A DNA stretch of 37,890 bases from a virus. Positions 23,710 through 31,667 of this stretch are shown here, in pieces. The DNA lies in the IMG/VR virus record IMGVR_UViG_3300009705_001498, positions 1-37,890 of that record. One strand, written 5' to 3'. The notes under the pieces are model-generated. The model was not told the DNA's origin and did not search any database. It saw only the letters and a program-made list of their open reading frames with translations. How positions within the stretch are numbered: the first letter of the stretch is position 1; each line of letters opens with the position of its first letter. The translations under genes and the position numbers were made by a program.

Positions 23710-23733
23710 GTGAGGTTAGGCAACTAGCCTCAC
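23710..23733 (+). terminator. Hairpin terminator after tail tube, GCAA tetraloop
   Basis: GTGAGGTTAG (23710-23719) pairs with CTAGCCTCAC (23724-23733), ten pairs with one G-T, around the GNRA-type loop GCAA. Only a weak T run follows. Confidence 0.75.
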
Positions 23734-23741
23734 ACATTATT

Positions 23742-23747
23742 TAAATA
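23742..23747 (+). promoter_or_regulatory. Late promoter
   Basis: TAAATA nine bases after the tube terminator; predicted start near 23753, AGAGG ribosome site, ATG 23769. Confidence 0.6.
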
Positions 23748-23768
23748 CTAGACTCAAAAGAGGATTTC

Positions 23769-24845
23769 ATGCCAACAATTAATGATTTCATAAAAGACAC
23801 TCTCGGTAACAGAGTTACCGATATTGCCCGCGACTCTCTCGGCATGAGCCAAATGTTTAATGGGTATGCAGGATTCAAAGGTTATGACCAAGATGACTCG
23901 AGACCATCACAATACTTTTTAAAAGCACCACAAGAAGCTGACCAATTTAAACCGTCGAACACTCCAGTGAGACAAAAGTTTAATGGCTATGTTAACTTTG
24001 TTTTTAACGATGCATTATATAATAAAACTGGTATAACCCAGACTTCAGATTTTACAAATAAATTAAGTAGTTTAGTAAGAACGGCTACTATGCCTACAGC
24101 AGAATTTGCCACAGCAGTACAAAACCAATATAATAGAAAACGTATAACAGTTTCAGCTGTTGACTTCAAGCCTGTACAGGTTGCCGTTTTTGACACAGTA
24201 GATAGTATGTGGGTTACTATGTTAATGAGAATGTATGCACATTTATTCACTAACCCTACTAATATGTATAACAATGATACAAAAACACCTATCAAGAATG
24301 ATATTGTTCCGGAATCAGTTGCCTCAGGTAGCACAGCAGGAACATCGGGTAGTTTTAATAGACCATTTAACAGTAACACCGCAGGTTTAAATTTACAGCC
24401 AGCAGACGAACGTAACTTTATTACTAGTATTGACATTGTACAGTATCATGGACAACGAGCAATTAAGTACACATTATTTAATCCTATAATAACATCATTT
24501 GAAATCGACGGGATAGATTATAGCGAATCATCTGCTAACCAGATTAATTTAAATATTGAATATGAAAATTTCACTATAGATCCTAATGTAAATGCATTTA
24601 TAGATCAAGACGATTTAAAGAGATTTTCAGATTTTAATAAGAACGAATGGCAAGCAGTAAGAGATGGGAATGCTCAATCATTACCTTCAGTTGGTAATAA
24701 CTATGTGTATCCATTAGATTTACAAGAACGAAAAGCTGAGTTTTTAAATGGAGCAACTAGAAGAGAACAAGTAACATTTTTAGATTCGTTTGCATCCGGT
24801 GACGATGCAAACAATACTACAGCTGGCACTGGCGGCGCAGGATAA
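23769..24845 (+). CDS. Tail-tube-related structural protein
   Basis: The 358-residue product has a core (about residues 65-170) like the gp19 tube fold: RQKFNGYVNFVFND, LSSLVRTATMPTAEFATAV, KRITVSAVDFKPVQVAVFDT and a following helix. A second beta region (about 215-290) carries FITSIDIVQYHGQRAIKYTLFNP and IDGIDYSESSANQINLNIEYE. Ends are flexible and Gly/Thr-rich. This suggests a tube-like baseplate or tail-initiator subunit such as gp54 or gp48, but I cannot choose between them. It follows the tube gene with its own late promoter, and its stop overlaps the next start. Confidence 0.65.
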   Translation: MPTINDFIKDTLGNRVTDIARDSLGMSQMFNGYAGFKGYDQDDSRPSQYFLKAPQEADQFKPSNTPVRQKFNGYVNFVFNDALYNKTGITQTSDFTNKLSSLVRTATMPTAEFATAVQNQYNRKRITVSAVDFKPVQVAVFDTVDSMWVTMLMRMYAHLFTNPTNMYNNDTKTPIKNDIVPESVASGSTAGTSGSFNRPFNSNTAGLNLQPADERNFITSIDIVQYHGQRAIKYTLFNPIITSFEIDGIDYSESSANQINLNIEYENFTIDPNVNAFIDQDDLKRFSDFNKNEWQAVRDGNAQSLPSVGNNYVYPLDLQERKAEFLNGATRREQVTFLDSFASGDDANNTTAGTGGAG

Positions 24846-25279
24846 TGTCGACTAGTTTATATGAAACATTTGGTAACGAAGTAAATTACGAAGTTCGTAA
24901 AGATAAACTTGTTAAGTTTTTAGAAAACTCTACTATAGCATTTCCAATACCAGAAGCAAGTGTGGAAATACTAACAACGATGTTAGGACAACAAACCCCT
25001 GGAATGAATGGCGATGAAATCGACTTAGTGTATAACAGACTTACTAGCATTGGCTTTAACGAAGCAACAGGTAAAACACTTGCAGTTGCACTAATACAAA
25101 TTGCTAAACAGCAAGGTGTACATCCAATGGAGTACTTTGAAATAAATGAATCTTCTATTAAGTTAGCAGAATCTACATACAAAGCCATAAATAAAATTAG
25201 ACCAAAAGGCAATCTTATTGGTTTAACAGTTTCTAAATCAAACAGACAGAGTAAACTAGCAAACGTAATCAGGCCTTAA
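24845..25279 (+). CDS. Probable virion assembly protein, unknown
   Basis: The 144-residue product begins at the ATG that overlaps the preceding TAA, so it is co-translated with the tube-related protein. It is mostly helical by composition, with an EVRKDKLVKFLENS N-terminal helix and an IALIQIAKQQGVHPMEYFEIN-like middle segment (residues about 80-100). The C-terminus is basic (SKSNRQSKLANVIRP). It lies between a tube-related gene and gp4, which suggests a structural or assembly role in tail or head completion. No family is recognised, and no membrane segment is present. Confidence 0.65.
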   Translation: MSTSLYETFGNEVNYEVRKDKLVKFLENSTIAFPIPEASVEILTTMLGQQTPGMNGDEIDLVYNRLTSIGFNEATGKTLAVALIQIAKQQGVHPMEYFEINESSIKLAESTYKAINKIRPKGNLIGLTVSKSNRQSKLANVIRP

Positions 25280-25281
25280 CA

Positions 25282-25749
25282 ATGACATCTCGTTATTCCC
25301 AAGGGCTATACACACCCCAGAATCCAGAAAAATATATAGGACCTAAAAAGCCTTTTGCACGAAGTAGTTGGGAAACTGCTTTTATGAGATTTTGTGATGG
25401 ACATCCTAACATATTAAAATGGGCTAGTGAGAATGTAAAAATTCCTTACAGGCATCCTTTAACAGGAAAGATAACAAACTATGTACCTGACTTTATGGTG
25501 CAGTACCAAGACAAGAACGGAAAAACATTAGTAGAACTTATAGAAATCAAGCCTAAGAGCCAAACAGTGATAGAAAATGCTAAAGGCAGAGGCGATAAAA
25601 TGGCGACTATAATAAATGCCGCCAAGTGGACAGCCGCACAGCAATGGTCAGAAGCAAAGGGTATACGATTTAAAGTAATAACAGAAGATCAGATATTTAG
25701 AAATAATCCTAAGAAACGAACTACTCCAAAACGCCAGCGTAGAAAATAA
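25282..25749 (+). CDS. 4: Head completion protein, gp4-like
   Basis: The 155-residue protein has the gp4 pattern: SRYSQGLYTPQNPEKYIG at the N-terminus, RSSWETAFMRFCDGHP near 28-43, WASENVKIPYRHPLTGK near 48-64, YVPDFMVQY, and LVELIEIKPKSQ near 86-97. gp4 is needed to complete the head before tail joining. Its core has an endonuclease-like E...D-x-EIKPK pattern related to TnsA/VSR-type folds (established for the family), and those residues are present here: Glu31, Asp69 (PDF) and Glu91-Ile-Lys93. The basic C-terminal tail (TPKRQRRK) could contact DNA. It lies two bases after the previous stop. Confidence 0.85.
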   Translation: MTSRYSQGLYTPQNPEKYIGPKKPFARSSWETAFMRFCDGHPNILKWASENVKIPYRHPLTGKITNYVPDFMVQYQDKNGKTLVELIEIKPKSQTVIENAKGRGDKMATIINAAKWTAAQQWSEAKGIRFKVITEDQIFRNNPKKRTTPKRQRRK

Positions 25750-25758
25750 CACAGCAGG

Positions 25759-25764
25759 TAAATA
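25759..25764 (+). promoter_or_regulatory. Late promoter, leaderless geometry
   Basis: TAAATA, five bases (GTGTT), then ATG at 25770 of the terminase small subunit gene. Confidence 0.65.
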
Positions 25765-25769
25765 GTGTT

Positions 25770-26288
25770 ATGACAAAGAAATTAGAAGAAGAATTTAACT
25801 TACCACCCATAGACGACAATTATAAAAGTATACCAGAGTCTCAACCTCAAAAAGAGATAAATGACCAGCAAATAACAGAATTTGAAACTATTGATGTGGA
25901 AGATATTCAAACAGCATTAACTACAGCAGAAAAAATTGATAATGCTTTACAAAATGTAAAGGGTCTTGAGGAGCATGATTTAGAAATGGATAGTATTGCT
26001 CAACAGGCAGTTGACAGTTACACGCAGTTAATGAACTTGGGTATGAATGTTGGAGATAGGGAAGCTGGCAGTATATTTGATAGTGCCGCAAAAATGTTAA
26101 AGACTGCCTTAGAAGCAAAAGACAGCAAAGTTAATTCAAAACTAAAACAAATCGATATGATGATTAAGAAAGCAAGACTTGATAGTAATGCTGGTAATTA
26201 TGATGATGGGTCACCGGCTACTGCTGTAATGGATCGTAACGAACTATTAAAAATAATTAATACTAAAGCAGATGACGTTATTGACTAG
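25770..26288 (+). CDS. 16: Terminase small subunit, gp16-like
   Basis: The 172-residue protein has an acidic flexible N-terminus (about 60 residues) followed by the gp16 helical core: EHDLEMDSIAQQAVDSY, LMNLGMNVGDREAGSIFDSAAKML, ALEAKDSKVNSKLKQ and MMIKKAR. This is the T4-type small terminase pattern that forms a ring to recognise DNA and control gp17. The length is close to T4 gp16 (164). It has a leaderless late promoter. The 3' end overlaps a small gene on the other strand by 11 bases. gp17 lies further downstream rather than directly adjacent, with two unknown proteins in between. Confidence 0.8.
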   Translation: MTKKLEEEFNLPPIDDNYKSIPESQPQKEINDQQITEFETIDVEDIQTALTTAEKIDNALQNVKGLEEHDLEMDSIAQQAVDSYTQLMNLGMNVGDREAGSIFDSAAKMLKTALEAKDSKVNSKLKQIDMMIKKARLDSNAGNYDDGSPATAVMDRNELLKIINTKADDVID

Positions 26289-26391
26289 GAATAGTCCACT
26301 CGCCATTTTTAAAAACTACCACAGTACCATCGTTTGCCAATGAATATTCGCCTTCTTCAGGATTTTGAGGTTCTTTAACTTTAATGGTCAT
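26278..26391 (-). CDS. 37-residue Gly/Trp mini-protein, leaderless
   Basis: This short gene is supported by a TAAATA box exactly five bases before its ATG (26391) on the minus strand, the geometry of seven other late genes. The 37-residue product begins MTIKVKEPQNPEEGEYSLAN, then DGTVVVFKNGEWTIPSQ. The GEYSL...F-NGEW pattern resembles repeats in the sheath, gp14 and gp15 of this phage, so it may be a free single-repeat unit or virion decoration. It overlaps the end of gp16 (convergent) by 11 bases, and its promoter is back to back with the tandem late promoters for the next plus-strand gene. Confidence 0.6.
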   Translation of the reverse strand: MTIKVKEPQNPEEGEYSLANDGTVVVFKNGEWTIPSQ

Positions 26392-26396
26392 GCTTA

Positions 26397-26402
26397 TATT
26401 TA
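26397..26402 (-). promoter_or_regulatory. Late promoter of mini-protein gene, leaderless geometry
   Basis: Minus-strand TAAATA, five bases (TAAGC), ATG at 26391. Confidence 0.6.
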
Positions 26403-26413
26403 TAAAAAATTGA

Positions 26414-26428
26414 TAAATATGATAAATA
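26414..26428 (+). promoter_or_regulatory. Tandem late promoter boxes
   Basis: Two TAAATA boxes (26414-26419, 26423-26428) nine bases apart, upstream of a CAGGAG site and ATG 26452, and divergent from the box at 26397-26402. Confidence 0.6.
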
Positions 26429-26451
26429 AGTGTAACAGGAGTTTATAATAA

Positions 26452-27153
26452 ATGAAAAACTTAAAAGAACTAATTAACGAATCTTTTAGCAAAGAGTACG
26501 GCTATAGAATTAAGTTAGCGAGAGATTGTAGCCCAGATGACTTATCTAAACTGGAAGGTGTCCTTGCAAAGTATAACTTAGTTAGTGCTACTCCTTGGAA
26601 AAGATTACCAATTCAAGAAAATCCAATGGAATTTCAAAGACTAAAAGGTGTAAATGTTACATCAGAAGTATGTAGTACAGATGTTGTACTTAAATACCCA
26701 GTCAACCAAAGAATACTAGAGGTATTAATTTGTGTTGAAATGAATATGGATCACGACCATGTATTATGTTACGGTGTTAACGATCCAAGAAAAGTAGAAT
26801 CAGAACAGGCAGAGCAAAGACTTGCTGATGACCTAGACAGAAGTGTTGAGACACCAGAAGCACAATTAGACGAAGTTGATTCAACTGAAGAACAAGACCA
26901 TTACACTGCACAGAACGAAGATTTAGACTTAGCAGTATTTGGTGAAGAGTATAACAGTAAGTTCTTAGCAGAGCTAGAAAGAATTAAAGCAGAGAAAGGT
27001 GCAGATTACTTTAAGAATTACCCCACAAAAGATGAACTAATGGGCGACAACTTAAGAGCAATGCACGATTCCATAACTGGATTAGCACATGGCGGACTAG
27101 CACCTGAATCTAAGATGGCAGACGTTATATCACAAAGCTCAAGAAGAAACTAA
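26452..27153 (+). CDS. Unknown protein with acidic C-terminus (structural block)
   Basis: The 233-residue product has an amphipathic N-terminal helix (MKNLKELINESF), a compact alpha/beta region (about residues 18-115, with LARDCSPDDLSKLEGVLAKY and a LEVLICVEMNMDHDHVLCYG strand), and an acidic linker (about 120-155, rich in Glu, Asp and Gln). A basic C-terminal helix and an LAHGGLAPES segment follow. The N-terminal helix style is common in T4-like marine phage assembly proteins. Tandem late promoters and an AGGAG site predict strong late expression. It could be a scaffold or virion component, but the family is not recognised. Confidence 0.6.
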   Translation: MKNLKELINESFSKEYGYRIKLARDCSPDDLSKLEGVLAKYNLVSATPWKRLPIQENPMEFQRLKGVNVTSEVCSTDVVLKYPVNQRILEVLICVEMNMDHDHVLCYGVNDPRKVESEQAEQRLADDLDRSVETPEAQLDEVDSTEEQDHYTAQNEDLDLAVFGEEYNSKFLAELERIKAEKGADYFKNYPTKDELMGDNLRAMHDSITGLAHGGLAPESKMADVISQSSRRN

Positions 27154-27154
27154 A

Positions 27155-27772
27155 ATGATAAATGACCACGACCTAAACAAAAGATTAATGGAACTGTTTG
27201 CAGAAACAGAAGAAGTAGAAGAAGCTCCAGCACAGGAATCTTATTCACCTGGTGATGAGTACGAAGAAGGCATGGTAAGCAATTGTTGTGGCGCTCCTAT
27301 TATTGGCGTTGTCGACGGCACCGGCAGATGTAGTGAATGTAAAGAAATGGCATCAGCTGAAGTTGAAACAGATGAAGCAATTGAAATAGAACCAGAAACA
27401 AGTGAAGCGCCATGTGGAATGGAGCCAGAACTTGAACTTGCTCCAGATACAGAACAAACTGGTGGTTCAGTTACATTTAGACAAGAAAAGAACACTGATA
27501 AAGGTTCAGTAAGCATAGAAGCAAGTGCTGACGATATGCAAGAACTAGCAAAAGTATTAAAACTTGCAGGAATAACACTTCCGCAAGGTATAAACCCAGA
27601 ACAACCAGAACAACCAGAAGCAGAAGTTGAAGTAGACGCTGATGACGGTAGTCACCCAACTATGAACTTCCCACATACAAACGTTGATGCTAATATGTCC
27701 ACCGACAAAGCAGTATTAACTAGTGTTATTAGAGATAAACTTAGAGATTATCTTAAAAACAGCCGTTCCTAG
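27155..27772 (+). CDS. Acidic protein with putative zinc ribbon
   Basis: The 205-residue product is strongly acidic. Near the N-terminus it has a four-cysteine cluster: Cys44-Cys45 in NCCGAPI and Cys59-x2-Cys62 in GRCSECKE, which looks like a small zinc-binding ribbon. A long Glu/Pro/Ala-rich disordered segment follows, then a short folded piece (GSVSIEASADDMQELAKVLKLAG), and a C-terminal helix (SVIRDKLRDYLKNSRS). It begins one base after the previous stop, so the two are co-translated. The acid-rich, partly disordered design would suit an internal head or scaffold protein (inference). No family is recognised. Confidence 0.6.
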   Translation: MINDHDLNKRLMELFAETEEVEEAPAQESYSPGDEYEEGMVSNCCGAPIIGVVDGTGRCSECKEMASAEVETDEAIEIEPETSEAPCGMEPELELAPDTEQTGGSVTFRQEKNTDKGSVSIEASADDMQELAKVLKLAGITLPQGINPEQPEQPEAEVEVDADDGSHPTMNFPHTNVDANMSTDKAVLTSVIRDKLRDYLKNSRS

Positions 27773-27795
27773 TAAACAATCCCTCAAAACTCACA

Positions 27796-27801
27796 TAAAT
27801 A
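27796..27801 (+). promoter_or_regulatory. Late promoter of terminase large subunit
   Basis: TAAATA, six bases, then ATG at 27808: one base off the leaderless spacing, so at most a one-base leader. Confidence 0.6.
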
Positions 27802-27807
27802 CTTACT

Positions 27808-29403
27808 ATGCCTAAAGGAACAGTAAACACCGAGCTGGTTAAACCAGCATATCAAAAACTACAGTATGACCAAGAGATGCTCAGAGAGTTTCAATTGTGT
27901 TGTGACCCGGTTGACGGGGCATTATACTTCATGGAAAAATTTGTTAAGATTCAGCATCCTACTAAGGGCGGAATTGACTTTGTTCCGTTTGATTACCAGA
28001 AAGATTTAATAGCAAACTACAACAAATTTAGATATAGTATTAACATGCTGGGCAGACAGATGGGTAAAACTACTGTAGCGGCGGCATACTTATTATGGTT
28101 TGCTATGTTTAAGCCAGATAGCACGATACTTGTAGCGGCCCACAAAGCGGCAGGCTCACAAGAAATTATGCAACGTATTAGATATGCATACGAAGGTATT
28201 CCAGATCATATTAGAGCCGGAGTTTCAGAATATAACAAGACTAGTTTAACATTTGACAATGGATCACGTATAGTAAGTAGTACAACTACCGAGAATACTG
28301 GTCGTGGTATGTCGTTAACACTAGTTTACTTAGATGAGTTTGCATTTGTTCCACCTAGAATAGCCGCAGAATTTTGGACAGCATTGTCTCCCACATTAAG
28401 TACGGGCGGTAAGTGTATTATGACCTCAACACCTAACAGTGATGAAGACACTTTCGCTAGTATTTGGAATCAAGCAACTAAAACTGTCGACGAATACGGT
28501 AATCCAAGTGTCACCGGGGTTAACGGCTTTAAAGGTTACATGGCAAAGTGGGATCAACATCCAGATAGAACGGCAGAGTGGGCAGATGAAGAACGCAGTA
28601 GAATTGGTGAAGAGAGATTTAGACGAGAACATGAATGTGAATTTATTATTTACAATGAAACACTCATTGACCCTTTAAAACTTGCCACTATGCATGCCAC
28701 AGACGCCCTGTACAAGATGGGACAAGTACGTTGGTATAAGAGGCCCAGTGCAGATAAGATGTATGTAGTGAGTTTAGACCCAAGTGCAGGTACCGGAGGC
28801 GACAATGCCGCACTACAAGTAATAGAACTACCTAGCATGAATCAAGTTGCAGAATGGTGTCATAACAAAACTCCTATTGAGGGGCAAGTTAGGACTATGA
28901 TGGAAATTCTAGAAGAAATACAAAACTATGGTGCTAAAGAAATTTACTGGTCTGTTGAAAACAATAGTATTGGTGAAGCGGCACTAGTTGTAATTAGAGA
29001 TACCGGTGAAGAAGCTTTCCCTGGAACGTTCTTACATGATCCTGTTAAAGTACAAGGGCGTAAAGGACGTAAAGGATTCCACACTAGCAGTAAAACAAAA
29101 ATTGAAGGCTGTATCCAAATTAAACGATACATAGAACAAGATAAGTTAGGTATATGTAGTAAAGCATTAATTGGAGAGCTAAAAACATTTGTAGCAAGAG
29201 GCAATAGCTTTGCTGGACAACCAGGTGAGAGTGATGATTTGGTTATGGCTATGGTTGTCGCTTGTAGAATGGTTTCATATATTGCTACATTTGAAGATGA
29301 TGTTTTCACTGTAGTAAATTCTACAATAGGAATAGAAAAATCAGATAGAGATTCCGGCCCATATGATGAATATGATGAGCCTATGCCAATTGGATTCTTG
29401 TAA
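27808..29403 (+). CDS. 17: Terminase large subunit, gp17-like
   Basis: The 531-residue protein is the packaging motor. The N-terminal ATPase has Walker A GRQMGKTT at residues 82-89 and Walker B LVYLDE with Asp176-Glu177. A coupling motif follows (TSTPNS near 208). The C-terminal RNase H-like nuclease has Asp324 in SLDPSAGTGGDN, Glu384 in WSVENNS and Asp476-Asp477 in GESDDLVMA, all expected positions. The length is a little shorter than T4 gp17 (610). gp17 cuts concatemeric DNA and pumps it into the head with gp16. The stop codon shares one base with the next start. Confidence 0.95.
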   Translation: MPKGTVNTELVKPAYQKLQYDQEMLREFQLCCDPVDGALYFMEKFVKIQHPTKGGIDFVPFDYQKDLIANYNKFRYSINMLGRQMGKTTVAAAYLLWFAMFKPDSTILVAAHKAAGSQEIMQRIRYAYEGIPDHIRAGVSEYNKTSLTFDNGSRIVSSTTTENTGRGMSLTLVYLDEFAFVPPRIAAEFWTALSPTLSTGGKCIMTSTPNSDEDTFASIWNQATKTVDEYGNPSVTGVNGFKGYMAKWDQHPDRTAEWADEERSRIGEERFRREHECEFIIYNETLIDPLKLATMHATDALYKMGQVRWYKRPSADKMYVVSLDPSAGTGGDNAALQVIELPSMNQVAEWCHNKTPIEGQVRTMMEILEEIQNYGAKEIYWSVENNSIGEAALVVIRDTGEEAFPGTFLHDPVKVQGRKGRKGFHTSSKTKIEGCIQIKRYIEQDKLGICSKALIGELKTFVARGNSFAGQPGESDDLVMAMVVACRMVSYIATFEDDVFTVVNSTIGIEKSDRDSGPYDEYDEPMPIGFL

Positions 29404-30203
29404 TGTCTAAAGAATTATTGTTGTGTGTCGGGCCAGCTCGAACAGGCACTACATGGCTTTGGGAAAACTTAAAAAAAACGCATAATTCATACGATTTAAA
29501 AGAAACATACATATGGTGTGAAAAGCCATTCCCCGATTTTCCATTACGATATAAAGGCAAGCCTTTTGAAAAAACATTAAATGAATACTACACTACTATA
29601 GAACAATCTGAAAAACCTTGGATGGACTTTTCATTAGGATGGTACCAACCTCAGCGAAGTGTATTGCCTATCAATGAATTAAACAAGCGTTTTGACTTAA
29701 CTGTTTACTTGTGGATTAGAGACCCATACGAAACATGGATTAGTATGATTAACCATACTAGTTGGTGGACACATGTTAGAACTACAATGGGCGAAGTGTT
29801 TGATAGAGAAGCAAAATTATTTAATACGCCACAAGGTGTTGACATACTTAAACGTAAAGTACAGCAACATGCAACTAGAAAAATAGAGACAGCTGATAAA
29901 TTAATGTATGCACAGAACAAATATAGCGATATAATACCAAGTTGGCAAGACACAGGTGTTAACTTAGTACTACTAGACTTTAACAAAATAGGCGATTCAG
30001 CGTACTTTAATCGTAAATTAGGCATAGAGTGTGAATGGGACCACACAACACGTTATGCTATGGGAGGATTAGATTATGCAGAGCAAAAAAAGAATGTTAT
30101 AGTTACAGATGAAACCGTTGACCCGGGCGTAAGAGACATGATTAAAGAAATGTATAAAAACGATTATGAATACTTAAACGACATAAAAGATAAATACAAG
30201 TAG
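29403..30203 (+). CDS. Sulfotransferase-like protein
   Basis: The 266-residue protein begins with a P-loop-like PAPS-binding segment, VGPARTGTTWLWENL at about residues 9-23, matching the 5'-phosphosulfate loop of sulfotransferases. A YLWIRDPYETWISM segment near residues 105-118 matches the 3'-phosphate-binding motif (R-D-P, then Ser). The rest is rich in Trp and Tyr, and a C-terminal basic helix follows. Such enzymes move a sulfate group from PAPS to sugars, proteins or small molecules. Its ATG overlaps the gp17 stop by one base, so it is co-translated with the packaging motor. It could modify a virion or surface glycan (inference). Confidence 0.75.
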   Translation: MSKELLLCVGPARTGTTWLWENLKKTHNSYDLKETYIWCEKPFPDFPLRYKGKPFEKTLNEYYTTIEQSEKPWMDFSLGWYQPQRSVLPINELNKRFDLTVYLWIRDPYETWISMINHTSWWTHVRTTMGEVFDREAKLFNTPQGVDILKRKVQQHATRKIETADKLMYAQNKYSDIIPSWQDTGVNLVLLDFNKIGDSAYFNRKLGIECEWDHTTRYAMGGLDYAEQKKNVIVTDETVDPGVRDMIKEMYKNDYEYLNDIKDKYK

Positions 30204-30215
30204 GAGATATATTAA

Positions 30216-31499
30216 ATGGCGATTTCAGTTAAAACAGTAGCAGACAAAGTATTCAACTTATTAAAAGGATATGGTTTTGCTGTTGACACTTACGATAAAG
30301 AAGGCGTTACAGTAGGCGATCCTGCAGATGCAGTACGTTTTTACGTTGAAGATCCAGACTTACTAGTTACACTTAATGTACCTCAAGAAGAAATTAAGTT
30401 TAGTGTTAGTGCAAATACAGAAGAAACTGACATTTTACGACAGCAACTCAAACAGTTATCCCAAAGTTACTTGATGAACTTAGACTTCAGAGTATTTGGG
30501 AAAACACTTAAACCAATAAGCGATGCAATAAGTGTTGCAAAAGCATCTAAAGAGACAGGTATGGAATCAGTAACAGAAGCAAATTTAGGACCGGTAAGCG
30601 GTTCAGTAAAAACTAGTTATCAACCACTAGACAACGTTAAGATTATTGTTAAGCACAGTAAAGACGTTAATGAAGAAGTACGTGGTTCGAGAAGCAGAAA
30701 CATTAATAAGATTTTTATTCAAGCGAACGAAGAACGTCATTTGTTCCCAAGTAAAAACTTACATGGTGCAAGAGCAATGGCTAGGCACATACACAATGGT
30801 GGCACAATGCACGACACAGTCGCTGAAAGCATTATTGGAATGTGTAAAGACTTTGGTTCTATCAAAGAGTTTGTTGGGTATGTTACTAAGAAAGGGTTGG
30901 TTAATGAGACCAATGGCGAGTATGTCTCACTTGCTAAAGAACATATTGAAAACATTAGAACTACATTTAAGAAACTTAGCGGTGTAAAAACTTATGCAAA
31001 TGCTGTTGAAAGTTTAGCAGAATTTAATAACGTTGAAATAGTTAATGAAGTAAACTTAGAAGATCACTTCACTGAAACACATTTTGACGAAAAAGTAGGA
31101 AATGCACATAATACATTAAGTAGATTAGTTAATAAGCAGTCCGCTTTTGAAAGTTACATAATGGATACTATCCAAACTGAAGCATTTAAGAATGCTAAAA
31201 CACTTATGCAAGAAAGTGATGTAATGCAGTTTGATACACCTAATGCACAATTAGGATATAGAGTATCACAACTAGGGCAATCTGCAACTAGCGAGAAGTT
31301 AGGCGGATACTTAAATGGTATAGGTAGCAAGTTATCTGGAGGAGGCAATATGTCTCAGTTTGAATACAGAGCGGTTAAGGCATCATTGCTTTCAGCACAG
31401 AATTCAGCACCAGTTATGGCAGAAAGTACAGACGATTTAGGTAAGTATGAATCCTTCCTAGACACGTTTACTAGTACTGATAAGCCTTTTGCTCAATAA
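30216..31499 (+). CDS. Large conserved-type phage protein, probably structural
   Basis: The 427-residue product has a short N-terminal alpha/beta part (residues 1-70) and a Ser/Lys-rich linker around residue 140. It then has a characteristic NKIFIQANEERHLFPSKNL-HGARAMARHIHNGG segment at about 165-195, and a long helical C-terminal half with low-complexity Asn/Gln/Ser parts. I recall this block from proteins of marine T4-like phages annotated as structural. The strong AGGAG site and placement after the packaging genes fit a virion or assembly role. No enzyme motif is visible. It ends before a possible late box and an early promoter for gp32. Confidence 0.65.
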   Translation: MAISVKTVADKVFNLLKGYGFAVDTYDKEGVTVGDPADAVRFYVEDPDLLVTLNVPQEEIKFSVSANTEETDILRQQLKQLSQSYLMNLDFRVFGKTLKPISDAISVAKASKETGMESVTEANLGPVSGSVKTSYQPLDNVKIIVKHSKDVNEEVRGSRSRNINKIFIQANEERHLFPSKNLHGARAMARHIHNGGTMHDTVAESIIGMCKDFGSIKEFVGYVTKKGLVNETNGEYVSLAKEHIENIRTTFKKLSGVKTYANAVESLAEFNNVEIVNEVNLEDHFTETHFDEKVGNAHNTLSRLVNKQSAFESYIMDTIQTEAFKNAKTLMQESDVMQFDTPNAQLGYRVSQLGQSATSEKLGGYLNGIGSKLSGGGNMSQFEYRAVKASLLSAQNSAPVMAESTDDLGKYESFLDTFTSTDKPFAQ

Positions 31500-31526
31500 A
31501 AAGACGGTTTAAAGTGCCGTAAGGCA

Positions 31527-31532
31527 TAAATA
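31527..31532 (+). promoter_or_regulatory. Possible late promoter upstream of gp32
   Basis: TAAATA about 45 bases upstream of the early promoter of gp32; would allow continued late synthesis. Confidence 0.4.
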
Positions 31533-31556
31533 CTATTACAATAAAGACAACGATTG

Positions 31557-31570
31557 CTATCACGTGATAG
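31557..31570. promoter_or_regulatory. 14-base palindrome CTATCACGTGATAG, possible operator
   Basis: A perfect palindrome ending eight bases before the -35 hexamer of the gp32 early promoter. The position would suit a dimeric regulator. Binding protein unknown. Confidence 0.5.
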
Positions 31571-31577
31571 AAAAAGG

Positions 31578-31606
31578 TTGACAACATGGCAAAGATATAT
31601 TATAAT
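31578..31606 (+). promoter_or_regulatory. Early promoter of gp32, AAAAGG-extended
   Basis: AAAAAGG precedes TTGACA (31578-31583), then a 17-base spacer and TATAAT (31601-31606). The expected start is near 31613. Confidence 0.85.
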
Positions 31607-31614
31607 AACCCAAG

Positions 31615-31666
31615 TTAGGACACAAACACAGAAGTCCTGACACACATGGCACATATGGAGAAATAA
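31615..31666 (+). promoter_or_regulatory. gp32 leader: hairpin plus six-codon upstream ORF
   Basis: TTAGGAC (31615-31621) pairs with GTCCTGA (31634-31640), seven pairs with one G-T. A six-codon ORF (31646-31666, MAHMEK) then ends one base before the gp32 ATG and contains the ribosome site. T4 gp32 represses its own translation through a structured leader, so this may be an analogue (inference). Confidence 0.45.
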
Positions 31667-31667
31667 C

